From NCBI RefSeq assembly GCF_000381905.1, contig NZ_KB907274.1, forward strand, positions 1-64,000: a stretch of DNA of 64,000 nucleotides. The letters run 5' to 3'. This document shows, in pieces, positions 17,790 to 28,194 of the stretch. This stretch comes from Paenibacillus fonticola DSM 21315 (GTDB taxonomy: Bacteria > Bacillota > Bacilli > Paenibacillales > Paenibacillaceae). The translations under genes were made by a program, and so were the position numbers. The notes beneath the pieces are model-generated. The model saw only the letters and a program-made list of their open reading frames with translations. It was not told where the DNA came from and searched no databases. The number at the start of each line of letters is the position of its first letter. The first letter of the stretch is position 1.

Positions 17790-18668
17790 CTAGCCCTTGA
17801 CACTACCAAGAACCATACCTTTTACGAAATACTTCTGCAAAAATGGATATACGCAAATAATTGGCAAGGCACCTAAAAAGATTTGGGCCGACTTCAATGT
17901 TTTATCGGAGATTTTAGCCATAACCTTAGCTTCTTCAGGCGTTAATGTTGTAAATGATTTCTGTACGACGACTGTTTGGATATAGCTTTGCAAAGGGTAA
18001 TTGCTTGGATTGTTCATATAAATTAAACCATCAAACCAGCTATTCCAGTGACCAACCAAAGAAAATAATAAAATCGTTGCAATAGCCGGCATTGACACAG
18101 GAATATAAATGCTCCAAAGTGTTCTCCAATGACCTGCACCATCAATAAATGCAGATTCACTTAATTCCTTCGGTGTAATTCTAAAGAAATTCAATAGGAT
18201 AATTACACTAAATACAGGTACAGCACCGGGTAAGATTAATGCCCAAATCGTATCGATCAGCCCGAGCTCCTTAACTAGCATGTAGGTTGGGATTAAACCC
18301 GCACCAAAAATCATCGTAATGAAAAATGTCCATGCGTAAAAGGTTCGAAAGCTAAATTCTTGCTTTTCCTTAGATAACGGATACGCAATAGTTGTAGCTA
18401 ACAATACATTAATTGCACCACCGAGGGCGATACGCTGTAATGATATCAGCATAGAATCCCAAAACGCTTTGCGTTGAGCAACAAATTCATAAGAGGTTAA
18501 TGAAAATTCTTTAGGCCAAAAGGTTACCGTACCGGTAGCTGCAACTGCACTGGATGATAATGAAATCGCTAAAATATGAATCATCGGCAGCACACAGATC
18601 GCAGCGACCAAAATGAGAAATATATTGTTAATGACAATAAACCAGTCTAGTTTTTTTTTGATTCTCAT
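17790..18668 (-). CDS. Carbohydrate ABC transporter permease (YtcP/LplC type)
   Basis: 292-residue inner-membrane permease with six membrane helices. The EAA loop reads ELSESAFIDGAGHWRTLWSI and the C-terminus reads LQKYFVKGMVLGSVKG, as in the related permease at 4457. ATG 18668 follows AGGAGG with seven bases spacing. It lies 11 bases after the other permease. The product would form half of the channel of a CUT1 importer that probably carries arabino-oligosaccharides, judging by the adjacent GH51 gene. Confidence 0.93.
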   Translation of the reverse strand: MRIKKKLDWFIVINNIFLILVAAICVLPMIHILAISLSSSAVAATGTVTFWPKEFSLTSYEFVAQRKAFWDSMLISLQRIALGGAINVLLATTIAYPLSKEKQEFSFRTFYAWTFFITMIFGAGLIPTYMLVKELGLIDTIWALILPGAVPVFSVIILLNFFRITPKELSESAFIDGAGHWRTLWSIYIPVSMPAIATILLFSLVGHWNSWFDGLIYMNNPSNYPLQSYIQTVVVQKSFTTLTPEEAKVMAKISDKTLKSAQIFLGALPIICVYPFLQKYFVKGMVLGSVKG

Positions 18669-18679
18669 TCCTGCACCTC

Positions 18680-19591
18680 CTAAAATATTCTATAATCGGC
18701 AAATTTATAAGCAAAATAGTATGATGATGAGACTAATACTAGCGCAATGACAGATTTAAACAACCCGACTGCTGTTGCTACGCCGAACTGCGCATCTAAT
18801 AGACCAATCCGATAAACGAACGTATCTAGTATATCTCCACTCTCATATACCATGGGGCTGTACATATTAAAAATCTGATCGAAACCTGCATTCAATAAGT
18901 TTCCTAAGCTCAATACCATTAATAATGCAACGACCATCTGAATTCCAGGCAAACTAATATGAATCGTCTGTTTCCATCGATTAGCCCCATCAAGTTGAGC
19001 TGCCTCATACAAATTTGGATTAACTCCGGTTAACGCTGCAAGATAGATAATCGTTCCGTAACCAAATTCCTTCCACGTATCCGTTATGATCATCGTATAC
19101 GGGAACCACTTATTGTCGCCCAAAAAGAATATAGATTCCATGCCAAGCTTATTTAAAAATGTATTCAAAAGGCCATCTGTAGGTGACAGCATATCTATAA
19201 AGATGCCTCCTAATACGACCCATGAAAGAAAGTGTGGTAAGTATATCGCTGTTTGAATGCCGCGTTTCAATAGTACATGCTTCATTTCATTTAAAAGCAA
19301 CGCAATAACAATGGGAACAATTAAGCCCAATATGACCTTCATAGACGCAATAAAAAAGGTATTCCATAAAATATTGTAAAAATTAGGCAGATCCATCACA
19401 TATTTAAAATTTTTAAACCCGACCCATTGTTGATCACCAAAAAGCTTTTTAGCTGGAATAAATCGCTGAAACGCTATGATAATGCCAGCCATAGGAACAT
19501 AGCTAAATAGAATGATGAATATAAATCCTGGTAAGATCATGAGATTTAATGGCAATTCCTTTTTTAACTTTTTTATATTCAGCTCAATCAC
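18680..19591 (-). CDS. Sugar ABC transporter permease (LplB type)
   Basis: 303-residue permease with six membrane helices. Family blocks include YLPHFLSWVVLGG, GYGTIIYLAALTGV and EAA loop NLYEAAQLDGANRWKQTIHI. The start is listed as GTG 19591, but that codon lies only three bases from AGGAG; an in-frame CTG at 19582 is better spaced. It follows the lipoprotein gene across a 58-base gap that holds a strong hairpin, which suggests lower expression of the permeases than of the lipoprotein. Confidence 0.92.
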   Translation of the reverse strand: MIELNIKKLKKELPLNLMILPGFIFIILFSYVPMAGIIIAFQRFIPAKKLFGDQQWVGFKNFKYVMDLPNFYNILWNTFFIASMKVILGLIVPIVIALLLNEMKHVLLKRGIQTAIYLPHFLSWVVLGGIFIDMLSPTDGLLNTFLNKLGMESIFFLGDNKWFPYTMIITDTWKEFGYGTIIYLAALTGVNPNLYEAAQLDGANRWKQTIHISLPGIQMVVALLMVLSLGNLLNAGFDQIFNMYSPMVYESGDILDTFVYRIGLLDAQFGVATAVGLFKSVIALVLVSSSYYFAYKFADYRIF

Positions 19592-19614
19592 CTTCTCCTA
19601 TGGATTAAGAAGAT

Positions 19615-19641
19615 GGAAAGCAAGGATGAACCTTGCTTTCC
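19615..19641 (-). promoter_or_regulatory. Intergenic stem-loop between lipoprotein and permease genes
   Basis: GGAAAGCAAGG, a 5-base loop, then CCTTGCTTTCC gives a perfect 11-bp stem without a U-run. Such hairpins at the 3' end of a binding-protein gene typically protect the upstream message and limit read-through, so more lipoprotein than permease is made. Confidence 0.6.
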
Positions 19642-19649
19642 ATAGCTTT

Positions 19650-21371
19650 TTATTTAGTTAATGCATACCATTCATTGACTTCATTGGTAATGTCGGTTCC
19701 GCCGACCTTATACCAGTTTTCAACAAATGTATCGAAATCATCTATTGAAATGGCTCCCATAATGATCTTTACAAAAGTTTCCTTTTCCAAAGCCTCTAAT
19801 GTAGATTTTCTTTCAGCCATTGTTTCTGTAGGTGGACCAGCAAACCCTTCATACATGAATAGATTATTCTCCATATAGTTAACCCCATGTTTGTAGACGC
19901 CTTCTGCTCCATAGATTTTTGGCCAACCCCATTGAGACGTATCCCCATTTTCGAACGATGTAATATTGCGATAAATAGCTAATGCCTCACCTGTTAACTT
20001 GTCAAAGCTATTATTTTTTCTTGCCATTTCGATCTCTTGGAAAGCTCGAATGTTTTTAAATGCTGAGGCAGGCTGTACTGGGGAATACTTCCATACCCCT
20101 ACACTATCATTAGCTGCTGGCATGTAATAATAGTCAAAATCTCCTGATTCACCCCAGTTAAGCTCCACATGCAAATTAAACATTTTGATAAGCGCTTCAG
20201 GATTAGAAAATCCCTTTCTTACTACCCAATAGCTGTCTGCTTGGAATTTTTGTGGAGAAAGTGCTGGTTTATCGTCAACAGAAACAAGCGAATAACCTAC
20301 CCAGTTCGCGCCTGGATCATTTTGATAATTGCTGATTAGCGGATACATTGGATTCCACTGTGCACCATAATCGATACCGATTTTTCCAGCTGCAATACTT
20401 TCAGCTACTTTACCGCCATCTTTAACACCAAACTCTTTATCAAGCTGACCGGCTTTATACATGTCAGATAGCGCTTTCAAAGCTTCCTTTACTTCAGGAA
20501 GCGTACTTCCCCAAACTAATTTGCCTGCACCGTCATCAATCCACATATTCGGATAAGCATGAAAGCCTGCAAAAAATCCCTCCAAGCCCATTGCACCACC
20601 GTATAGATCCTTGGTTAAAGCTAGGCCATACGTGTCATGCATATTGTTACCGTCTGGATCCTGTGTTGTAAACGCTTCAGAAATTTTTAATACATCCTGC
20701 ATAGAGGTTGGCTCTTCAAGCCCTAGCTTATCCAACCAATCCTTGCGAAGCCACAAGTAATTGCCATCACCGTAAACGTCTGCCTTACCAATCCCCATTA
20801 TCTTCCCATTTACAGAGGCGGAATTAAGTACTGCTGCTCCTTGTTCAGCATACAGCTCCTTTAGATCATCAGAAGCATACTGCTCCCAATATGGCGTCAA
20901 ATCTTCAATCATTTCCGCTTCAGCAAGCTGCTTCATTTGTGCTGGGGTTACGCGAAGCATATCTGGTAAATCACCAGAGGTTAAGGTTACGTTCATTTTT
21001 TGCGTATAAGCATCTCCAACACTAACTGTCCAATCATACACAACATTAATGCCTAGTTTCTCAGAAAACGCTTTCAACCATCTGTTGTCTTCAACGGTTT
21101 CTCCGGGTGTTTTAGGAATAATATTGTCTTGCATGTCATTATCCACATCTCGTGTAAATCGAATCGTAAGTGGTGTTTCGTACTTGCCGAATGGATCTGC
21201 ATCTCCTGAAACGGCTTCATTGTTGTTAGATTGATTGCTATTTGCATTCGTTTGATTTGGCGTATTTGTTTCCTTCTCGGATGATTTAGAGCCGCACGCC
21301 GATAAAACCCCAGTTGTAAGCATGAGCATTATCAAAAGTAGTATTGCTTTTGAAGATATCTTTCTCTTCAC
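19650..21371 (-). CDS. Oligosaccharide-binding lipoprotein of the arabino-oligosaccharide transporter
   Basis: 573-residue solute-binding lipoprotein. The signal peptide ends in TTGVLSAC (lipidated Cys near residue 26), followed by an Asn/Ser/Glu-rich linker and then a family 1 binding fold of the long LplA/YtcQ type (LRKDWLDKLGLEEPTSMQDV). The start is GTG 21371, seven bases after GAGGG. It is first in the five-gene minus-strand operon and faces the divergent arabinofuranosidase gene across a 262-base AT-rich intergenic region, where both promoters must lie. The ligand is inferred from context only. Confidence 0.93.
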   Translation of the reverse strand: MKRKISSKAILLLIMLMLTTGVLSACGSKSSEKETNTPNQTNANSNQSNNNEAVSGDADPFGKYETPLTIRFTRDVDNDMQDNIIPKTPGETVEDNRWLKAFSEKLGINVVYDWTVSVGDAYTQKMNVTLTSGDLPDMLRVTPAQMKQLAEAEMIEDLTPYWEQYASDDLKELYAEQGAAVLNSASVNGKIMGIGKADVYGDGNYLWLRKDWLDKLGLEEPTSMQDVLKISEAFTTQDPDGNNMHDTYGLALTKDLYGGAMGLEGFFAGFHAYPNMWIDDGAGKLVWGSTLPEVKEALKALSDMYKAGQLDKEFGVKDGGKVAESIAAGKIGIDYGAQWNPMYPLISNYQNDPGANWVGYSLVSVDDKPALSPQKFQADSYWVVRKGFSNPEALIKMFNLHVELNWGESGDFDYYYMPAANDSVGVWKYSPVQPASAFKNIRAFQEIEMARKNNSFDKLTGEALAIYRNITSFENGDTSQWGWPKIYGAEGVYKHGVNYMENNLFMYEGFAGPPTETMAERKSTLEALEKETFVKIIMGAISIDDFDTFVENWYKVGGTDITNEVNEWYALTK

Positions 21372-21633
21372 ATTAAAACCCTCTTTCTATTTAGTATGAA
21401 CAACTTACACATCTTAAATTTTAATTGAATTTCTATGACTCGTATATTTTCAATTTATTACTTGAATATCATCTCTTTACTCCATTCCTTCCTTCTATGC
21501 TTTCATTTCTTTATATCGTTATCATTTCTTTACCATCTTCCCAAATGACTTTCTCTAATGAACAACCGTCCGTAATAATACAAATAAGCCTATTGATTTA
21601 CTAGTAAAATTTATTTGAAGGGAAGTCATTGAA

Positions 21634-23121
21634 ATGGCCATATTATACATTCGTGCAGATCGAAAACGATCCGTGATAAACAGAAATATATACGGACACT
21701 TTGCAGAGCATTTGGGAAGAGGCATTTATGAAGGAATCTTTGTTGGAAAAGACAGTCCTATTCCTAATACTCGAGGAATTCGAACGGATGTGTTGAATGC
21801 GCTTAAACATATTCACGTACCTGTCATTCGTTGGCCTGGAGGCTGCTTTGCTGAATACTACAATTGGAGGGATGGCATTGGTCAGCAACGCAAAAAAATG
21901 ATCAATAGCAGTTGGGGCGGTGTGATCGAAAATAACGCTTTTGGTACTCATGAATATTTCGACTTATGTGAACAGCTTGGATGCGCAACCTATATTGCGG
22001 CAAATGTTGGCTCTGGGACTCCGAGAGAAGTTAGTGAATGGGTGGAATATGTTACGTTCAATGGAGAATCCGAGTTGACCGAACTACGACGCAAAAACGA
22101 TAGAACTAAGCCCTGGACATTAGATTTTATCGGGATAGGAAATGAGAATTGGGGATGCGGCGGGCATATGCGTCCCGAATATTATGCTGATCTCTATCGA
22201 CAATTTGAAAGCTTTATCCGTCATTATGGACAGAAAAAAATCCAAAGAGTGGCTTGTGGACCTGATGGAGATGACCAAGACTGGACAGAAACCGTTATGA
22301 AGCTAGCCCACCATCGTATGGACGGCATTTCACTTCATTACTACACGATGCCTGGCTACTACAAAACGGACAAATATAAATGGGAAGTAAAAGCGTCTTC
22401 TACAGTGTTTGATGAGCATCAATATTATCGAACGCTAGACCGAGCTTATTTCATGGATGAATTAATATTGCGCCATAAACGTATTATGGATAAGTACGAT
22501 CCAGATAAAAACGTAGCCCTAATCGTTGATGAATGGGGCACCTGGCATCTTGCTGAGGAAGGGACCAATCCAGCTTTTTTATATCAACAAAACACGATGC
22601 GTGATGCGATTGTAGCCGCCCTTACCTTGAACATTTTTAATTTACATAGTGATCGCGTTTCAATGGCTAATCTTGCACAAATGATCAATGTCTTGCAGTC
22701 TCTTATTTTAACCGAGGGAGACCAAATGGTGCTTACCCCAACCTATCATGTATTTGACCTATATAAAGGGCATCAAAATGCCACCTTAATAGAAACTTAT
22801 ATTGAAGCAGATGACTTGACTATCCATGGAGCTCAACTCCCTCATTTACACGTGAGCGCATCAGAAAGAGAAGATGGCTGCATCCATCTTACAATCGTGA
22901 ATTTATCCGCTAATGAAGCTGTTGATTTGCATAGCTATGTAAAAGAAAAAAACGTTACTAAGGCTCATATACGATATTTAACAGGAGCTATTACAGACCA
23001 TAATACATTCGAACATCCTGAACAAGTTACTATTCAATCAGTTGAAGCTATAGATATACACCATAACGAATTACAGCTTACGATCCCTTGTTGTTCCGTA
23101 TATGAAGTCATTCTAGCGTAA
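21634..23121 (+). CDS. abfA: Alpha-L-arabinofuranosidase, GH51
   Basis: 495-residue intracellular retaining glycosidase that removes terminal alpha-L-arabinofuranosyl units from imported arabinan or arabinoxylan oligosaccharides. No signal peptide. The acid/base Glu171 is in [11 protein letters not shown] and the nucleophile Glu300 in IVDEWGTWH. The family block [18 protein letters not shown] is intact, and the C-terminal beta-sandwich is complete. Length matches GH51 AbfA enzymes. ATG 21634 follows GAAGGGAAG at eight bases. It is divergent from the transporter operon and ends at a strong terminator. Confidence 0.96.
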   Translation: MAILYIRADRKRSVINRNIYGHFAEHLGRGIYEGIFVGKDSPIPNTRGIRTDVLNALKHIHVPVIRWPGGCFAEYYNWRDGIGQQRKKMINSSWGGVIENNAFGTHEYFDLCEQLGCATYIAANVGSGTPREVSEWVEYVTFNGESELTELRRKNDRTKPWTLDFIGIGNENWGCGGHMRPEYYADLYRQFESFIRHYGQKKIQRVACGPDGDDQDWTETVMKLAHHRMDGISLHYYTMPGYYKTDKYKWEVKASSTVFDEHQYYRTLDRAYFMDELILRHKRIMDKYDPDKNVALIVDEWGTWHLAEEGTNPAFLYQQNTMRDAIVAALTLNIFNLHSDRVSMANLAQMINVLQSLILTEGDQMVLTPTYHVFDLYKGHQNATLIETYIEADDLTIHGAQLPHLHVSASEREDGCIHLTIVNLSANEAVDLHSYVKEKNVTKAHIRYLTGAITDHNTFEHPEQVTIQSVEAIDIHHNELQLTIPCCSVYEVILA

Positions 23122-23126
23122 GCAAC

Positions 23127-23158
23127 AAGCCGGATTCATCCTTGAATCCGGCTTTACT
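23127..23158 (+). terminator. Terminator of the arabinofuranosidase gene
   Basis: AAGCCGGATTC, a 6-base loop and GAATCCGGCTT form a perfect stem five bases after the stop codon. Confidence 0.85.
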
Positions 23159-23263
23159 ATGTCAATTATTCTAACTAGGTGAACACAATGAATTAGTTTA
23201 CTTTTCTGAGCCAGTACGAGTCATCGCTTGTTAGTATCAAGAGTACGCCGAATCCGGATGTTT

Positions 23264-23473
23264 TCAAATGCTATCCGCAGTAACATTTTTTTCAAAAATA
23301 ATTTCATAATGATCCGGGACTAGTAAGCCATCGCCCACCGGAGTAAAAATTTGAACTAATCTCCACCCTTCACCGGCTTTACTCCTTATTATTTCTCGAT
23401 ATGATGCTTCTGCCTTTTGTAGCGACTTTTTAGATTTCCCGATGGGAACCTCTACGAATTGATACTCAAGCAT
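23264..23473 (-). CDS. DUF4177 family protein
   Basis: 69 residues from ATG 23473, which follows TTGGAGG at eight bases. The frame upstream of it is untranslated. The pattern MLEYQFVEVPIG ... GEGWRLVQIFTPVGDG ... YEIIFEK is that of the small DUF4177 domain found in many Firmicutes, whose function is unknown. It stands alone. Confidence 0.75.
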   Translation of the reverse strand: MLEYQFVEVPIGKSKKSLQKAEASYREIIRSKAGEGWRLVQIFTPVGDGLLVPDHYEIIFEKNVTADSI

Positions 23474-23591
23474 TTTAAACACCTCCAAGATAAGATAAAT
23501 CCATAAATTTAACATAGTAAAACAAAAAATACCATCAATTGTTTATTTATGTCAATATCATTTTATACTTGAGTGGGTTTCGCTTTCTTCA

Positions 23592-24161
23592 TTATTTTAT
23601 ATAGTCTTCCTTTAAAACACTGTATATTTCTAAATCGACAATTCCTTTTCCAGCCCATAGTGTTGCTTGTCGGAGCGTTCCCTCTTTAACGAAGCCATTT
23701 TTCAATAGTACCTTCTTAGAATTTTCATTGAGTGGCATCACTTCTGCCTGAACTCTGTTGACGTTGACCTCCATAAACAAAAAATGGAGCAAAATTTTCA
23801 CCGCTTCCGAGGCTATACCTTTTCCCCATTGGGATTCCGCTAAAAAGTAACCAATTGTCACCATGTTCACTTTTTGATTAAAGTCGACAGCTTCAATAAT
23901 CCCAAGTAACTGATCCGGTTGAGGATTGGCGAATATCCCCCACTTAACCCTTGACCTTTTATTATAATCTCTCTCAAAATGGCCAATCATGTTTTTCACA
24001 GTATTTTTATTGTGTTTGGGTATAATGCCGCAGTATGCAAATACTTTGTCATTGTTATAGATTTCAAAAACTTCCTCAAGATGATGATCTTCAATCTTCT
24101 TCAATACGAAATCATCCGACTTTAGAATAGGTAAATGATCAAAGACTGCTTCTATGTTCAT
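23592..24161 (-). CDS. GNAT acetyltransferase, RimJ/RimL type
   Basis: 189-residue acetyl-CoA-dependent N-acetyltransferase. It shows the four GNAT motifs in order: DDFVLKKIEDHHLEEVFEIY, VTIGYFLAESQWGKGIASEA (the acetyl-CoA pyrophosphate loop QWGKGIA), VNRVQAEVMPLNENSKKVLL and the terminal GFVKEGTLRQA. Its closest functional group is ribosomal-protein Ser/Ala acetyltransferases and their relatives; the true substrate is unknown. ATG 24161 overlaps a short upstream frame by ATGA. Confidence 0.88.
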   Translation of the reverse strand: MNIEAVFDHLPILKSDDFVLKKIEDHHLEEVFEIYNNDKVFAYCGIIPKHNKNTVKNMIGHFERDYNKRSRVKWGIFANPQPDQLLGIIEAVDFNQKVNMVTIGYFLAESQWGKGIASEAVKILLHFLFMEVNVNRVQAEVMPLNENSKKVLLKNGFVKEGTLRQATLWAGKGIVDLEIYSVLKEDYIK

Positions 24162-24306
24162 TCCGTCACCGCTCCATATTTCTTTTTTATTGGAAAATCT
24201 TTAAACTCCAGCTCATTCAGGAATCGATCAAAGCCATGGTCCATTGGAAGAGTGGTTAAGATTTCTTCTTGGGGTTCCCGATAATCATCTTCCTTCCTAC
24301 GATTAT

Positions 24307-25224
24307 TTATATTCTCTTCTTGATCGGTATATATAAATCAACTTTACATTTTCCTTCCTGATCCTTAGCAGGATCATTCAAGCAGAACTCGAGGCATGAT
24401 CTATCGTCGGCATCATACTCACTATTCGGCAACCATAAACCAAATACGTTTTGATAGGTCAGAACAAATCTATCAATTGTGTCGTAGTATGAATATAAAG
24501 CATACATTCCACCAGGGAGTGTTTTGAACTCCACATGCATTTTATGTTCCTGTCTATCGAATCCACTTGGTAATGTTACACAAGCGTCGTATCGACAAGC
24601 AAATTCGTCTACGAGATTTCCATCATCCAAGGATATTCCGATAAAATGCTGATTTTCCGAGGTAAGCCCCTGTTGGCTTGCCCAACGTCCTAGTTTATCC
24701 CAAGCAACATGAGTATCCAAATAACTCCCGACATGTCTAACGTACGCCACTTCATGTTCTGGAAGTTGTTTGATTGTTATCATATTTTCCCACGCCCTTT
24801 TTAAAAGTCCATTTTCCTTTTTTCTATTGTAATCCTGTAGAGAAAATAACTCTTCTTGCTTATTGCTCAAGTGTAATGAGAAATTGCTATTTTTCCTTAA
24901 GTTATTTCTAACGTCACTTGGTGTTTTACTATAGTGTTTTTTAAAGAGAGCATTAAAGGTTGACACCGATTCGAAACCGCATTGATTCGATATTTCCAAA
25001 ATGGTCTTGTTGGTTTCAACCAACAAATAAACAGCCTTTTGTAAACGCTCTCGATTTACAAATGCGACTGGTGTCACACCGACTATGGATGTAAAGATTC
25101 TTGTAAAATGATATTTTGAAAAATTTGATACACCAGCCAATATATCGAGATTGAGTTTTTGATTACTATTGTCCTCTATATATTTAACTACTCTATCAAT
25201 TCTTTCTTTATAGTCATTAATCAT
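24307..25224 (-). CDS. AraC-family regulator with GyrI-like effector domain
   Basis: 305 residues. The N-terminal AraC DNA-binding pair (NLDILAGVSNFSKYHFTRIF and ILEISNQCGFESVSTFNALF) comes first, then a C-terminal GyrI/SbmC-like small-molecule-binding domain (about residues 145-305: VAYVRHVGSYLDTHVAWDKL, GGMYALYSYYDTI, CKVDLYIPIKK). This Rob/SoxS-with-effector layout is typical of multidrug-responsive activators. Start ATG 25224 follows GGAG. No efflux gene is adjacent, so the target is not evident. Confidence 0.9.
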   Translation of the reverse strand: MINDYKERIDRVVKYIEDNSNQKLNLDILAGVSNFSKYHFTRIFTSIVGVTPVAFVNRERLQKAVYLLVETNKTILEISNQCGFESVSTFNALFKKHYSKTPSDVRNNLRKNSNFSLHLSNKQEELFSLQDYNRKKENGLLKRAWENMITIKQLPEHEVAYVRHVGSYLDTHVAWDKLGRWASQQGLTSENQHFIGISLDDGNLVDEFACRYDACVTLPSGFDRQEHKMHVEFKTLPGGMYALYSYYDTIDRFVLTYQNVFGLWLPNSEYDADDRSCLEFCLNDPAKDQEGKCKVDLYIPIKKRI

Positions 25225-25495
25225 TTATCGTATTCTCCATTTACTTTTAAATTTGTCTACCAAAATTATACACCTGGAAGATATTGCAATGATACCTTAC
25301 ATGTATTAAGAAATGATGCCTCTTCGAATGTTAATTTACTCTGTTTTCCACACCGTAAAAATAAACATAATAAAAGACGGGAAAATCCAGGTTAAACCAT
25401 TCTTTACCACCAATATATGGGGATAATATGGTAAGTTGTTGTTGTTATAAGTTTGGTATCAATTGATTTCGATTTATAAGGGGCGTGGCAAAATA

Positions 25496-25915
25496 ATGGA
25501 ACTGTATATCTCAAATGAATTAAATAGTGCTGATAAAAACTATGTAATAAACAAATTGATTGAATTTAATTTAATGCATTTTCCTGATAATTTAAAAGGT
25601 AGGTATCAAGAGGTAAATCTATATTTAAAAAATGCTGAAGGTCAAATTTATGGTGGAATAGTAAGCCAAATATGTTGGAACTGGATGGAAGTTCAGTATT
25701 TGTTTGTTGATGAGCAGCTTCGTAAGTCAGGGTATGGGAAAAAGCTTTTATATGAGGCTGAAAAAATTGCCAAAGAAAAAGCGTGCGATTTCATAAAACT
25801 TGATACATTAAGTTTTCAAGCATTAGATTTTTATAAAAAGCAAGGTTTCGAAGTTTATGGAGAAATTCAAAATGCAGGCGGTCATACACACTATTATTTA
25901 AAAAAAGACATATGA
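25496..25915 (+). CDS. GNAT acetyltransferase
   Basis: 139-residue N-acetyltransferase. The acetyl-CoA loop is VQYLFVDEQLRKSGYGKKLL, with R/Q-x-x-G-x-G/A visible as RKSGYGK. The C-terminal motif LDTLSFQALDFYKKQGFEVYG is typical of this family. ATG 25496 is chosen because AAGGGGCG stands ten bases upstream; the ATG at 25463 lacks a site. Low GC, and divergent from the AraC/GyrI gene across about 270 bases with no other feature. Confidence 0.87.
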   Translation: MELYISNELNSADKNYVINKLIEFNLMHFPDNLKGRYQEVNLYLKNAEGQIYGGIVSQICWNWMEVQYLFVDEQLRKSGYGKKLLYEAEKIAKEKACDFIKLDTLSFQALDFYKKQGFEVYGEIQNAGGHTHYYLKKDI

Positions 25916-26053
25916 ATTGAATCGTAGGTCGGCTACAGCCAGTATCAGTGAATGTAAGCAGGAGGGAACTGGAAAAGCTCCCTCCATGAACTCAAAATCC
26001 ATCGTTATTTTGTTATAGAATGAAGACCGCTATAGGGAGTATGTCAATTTCTT

Positions 26054-27811
26054 CTACATCTTCATCTGCTTAATCAAGTCGCTCAACTCTTCCGATAATT
26101 TCGCTAACATCTCTGCACTTCCGGAAATTCCGTGCATGGAAGAACTTTGCTGTTGAGCGCTGGAAGCACTTTGTTCAATTCCTGCCGCCGCTTGTTCAGA
26201 AGTAGCTGCAATGTTTTCTCCTGCTTTACTGACTTGATCACTATTTTGGGCTATGTCAGCTAAATTCGTTGCAATATTCTCAATCCCATCACGCATCTCT
26301 GACATAGCATGGTTGATAGAATCAAAATGCTCTCGACTAGTTTGGATTTGTTGATTACCTTTTTCCACTGTTTCATATCCAGCTTCCAAGGAATAGGTTA
26401 CCACTTCGGTTTCTCTTTGAACAGTATCGATGATATCGGTTATTTCTGTCACAGAATTCCCCACTTGCTCTGCTAATTTCCGAACTTCAGCGGCGACGAC
26501 TGCGAAGCCTCTTCCATTCTCTCCTGCACGGGCAGCCTCGATCGCCGCATTGAGGGCGAGCAAGTTGGTTTGTTCCGCAATGTCTTGAATGACATCGATC
26601 AATTTCGAAATTTCCTGTGATTTTTCGTTCAATCCTTTGACTTTTTTAACGGAGTCGGTGACTAAGCTTGTAATTTCATTCATCTGCTTAACGGAAGCAC
26701 CCATTTGTTTTTTGCCTTCATTGGACAGCTCATAAACATTTTTCGAGACTTCTTTTAAGGCTTCTCCATCTTGGTTTGACTGAGAAATTTTCTTATTTAA
26801 CTCTTCTATTAATGTAGAAATCAAAACTGCAGAGCTAGCTTGTTCTTCTGCACCAGCAGTTAATTCTTGCATCGTAGATGCAATTTGCTCAGCTCCTGCA
26901 CTTACTTCATTGGCAGATTGGGTCACTTCTTCGCTTTGACTGTTTAATTCTTCGGATGTATTCGCTATACTTTTGATCATGCTTCTTAAATCCGCTTGCA
27001 TTTGATTCATGGATTGAGCCAGTTGTCCCACTTCATCGTTGGTCTTTATATCCAATTTTTCAGTGGTTAAATCCCCTGTGGAGATTTTTTGAGCGTGAGT
27101 GGTTAATTTTCGAAGGGGATTAATCATGCGGCTTGTAAATACATAAACCAGAATAAAACCAGCGATCAATGCGATCCCGATGGTAATAAAAAGGTTGGTA
27201 AGAACCTGATTGGCTCCTTTATTGAAATCCATCATATAAGTGCCAGCAGAAATTATCCACCTCCAATGTGGATCCATTTCGGAGTATGTAATTTTGGGGG
27301 CTAACCTGTTAGGATCATTGGGAAGATAAAAAGTAAAGGTTGTATACCCTCCACCATTCATTCCTTTTTCTATAATATCCTTCTCAAAATAAAAGCCAGT
27401 TTCATCCTGTGCATCCAACATCGTTTTTCCTTCATTAGTAGGGTGAGCTAATTTCAAACCATTCTCATCCGTCACAAAGAAATACCCATGTTCCCCCATC
27501 GTAATATTCATATCAATGGGGCGCTTCCCACTTCCGTCTATTTCCCCCAGCATATAGACTTTTACACGTTCTTGAGCTTCTTCCAATGTGATGCTTCCTG
27601 CTTCTACTTGCTCGTTTAACATTTCAATCATTCCAAGGATCATTCGAACATCATTTTGAAGTTGAACTTTGCCTTCCTGATTTAAGGCATTCTTAGCAGT
27701 ATTGTAATTTGTAAAACCGATAATGATACTTGGGAGCATCAATAATAATATTGCTATCATCAAAAATTTCGTTTTAATTGAAAGATTGTTGATTTTTAAT
27801 TTACTGAACAA
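26054..27811 (-). CDS. Methyl-accepting chemotaxis protein with extracellular Cache domain
   Basis: 585-residue transmembrane chemoreceptor. N-terminal helix ([18 protein letters not shown]), periplasmic-type single Cache domain ([20 protein letters not shown], ending [12 protein letters not shown]), second helix ([20 protein letters not shown]), HAMP and a cytoplasmic signalling hairpin. The tip reads [20 protein letters not shown], which binds CheA/CheW. TTG 27811 is preferred: it lies eight bases after AAGGAG, while GTG 27820 abuts that site. The gene is monocistronic, and its ligand is probably a small organic acid or amino acid. Confidence 0.95.
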   Translation of the reverse strand: MFSKLKINNLSIKTKFLMIAILLLMLPSIIIGFTNYNTAKNALNQEGKVQLQNDVRMILGMIEMLNEQVEAGSITLEEAQERVKVYMLGEIDGSGKRPIDMNITMGEHGYFFVTDENGLKLAHPTNEGKTMLDAQDETGFYFEKDIIEKGMNGGGYTTFTFYLPNDPNRLAPKITYSEMDPHWRWIISAGTYMMDFNKGANQVLTNLFITIGIALIAGFILVYVFTSRMINPLRKLTTHAQKISTGDLTTEKLDIKTNDEVGQLAQSMNQMQADLRSMIKSIANTSEELNSQSEEVTQSANEVSAGAEQIASTMQELTAGAEEQASSAVLISTLIEELNKKISQSNQDGEALKEVSKNVYELSNEGKKQMGASVKQMNEITSLVTDSVKKVKGLNEKSQEISKLIDVIQDIAEQTNLLALNAAIEAARAGENGRGFAVVAAEVRKLAEQVGNSVTEITDIIDTVQRETEVVTYSLEAGYETVEKGNQQIQTSREHFDSINHAMSEMRDGIENIATNLADIAQNSDQVSKAGENIAATSEQAAAGIEQSASSAQQQSSSMHGISGSAEMLAKLSEELSDLIKQMKM

Positions 27812-28194
27812 GTTAAGCACTCCTTAGTTGTTTTTTTGTAAAATGATTACACCCGTCAAATTACGAACCTGTTCCACCATTGACTCTCACCGGAGTTAAC
27901 TGTTTTCTCCTTGATCGGACAATTGAATGAAAAATATTTATCGAGTTGAAATAGGGCATAACTCGTGCATGAACAAGAGTGAAAGGATAAATGATTAAAA
28001 ATAGACTTCTCTGCCCTTTGATAGAGAACTTCGGGTAAATATCTTTCCCAATCACCTCTTTTCTTTTGTTTTTTCTAAATAGAATAGAACCACGTTTGAG
28101 AAAGTTGACTCTATTATTAAAGATCCACCTTCATTGGCAACCCAGCTCGGCCTTAACCATTGCCGCAAAGACTCGCTGTTTTGAGTACTAACTC

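Noticed and set aside
21372-21633. Possible AraR half-site (ATACAAAT) or cre box between the divergent arabinose genes
   Set aside because: Only a half-site is visible and no TGWNANCGNTNWCA match was found by eye.
24158-24244. 28-codon frame (MDHGFDRFLNELEFKDFPIK...) overlapping the GNAT start by ATGA
   Set aside because: Reads like a real C-terminus, but there is no ribosome binding site and the upstream frame runs into the AraC/GyrI gene; too short to call. It could be a remnant.
25959-25985. GGAGGGA ... TCCCTCC hairpin after the GNAT gene
   Set aside because: No T-run on either side; too little to call it a terminator.
27861-28055. 64-codon minus-strand frame upstream of the chemoreceptor
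   Set aside because: Weak composition; it overlaps the attC-like sequence at 27956 and probably the chemoreceptor promoter. A GAGGTGATT lies before its start, so it is not fully excluded.
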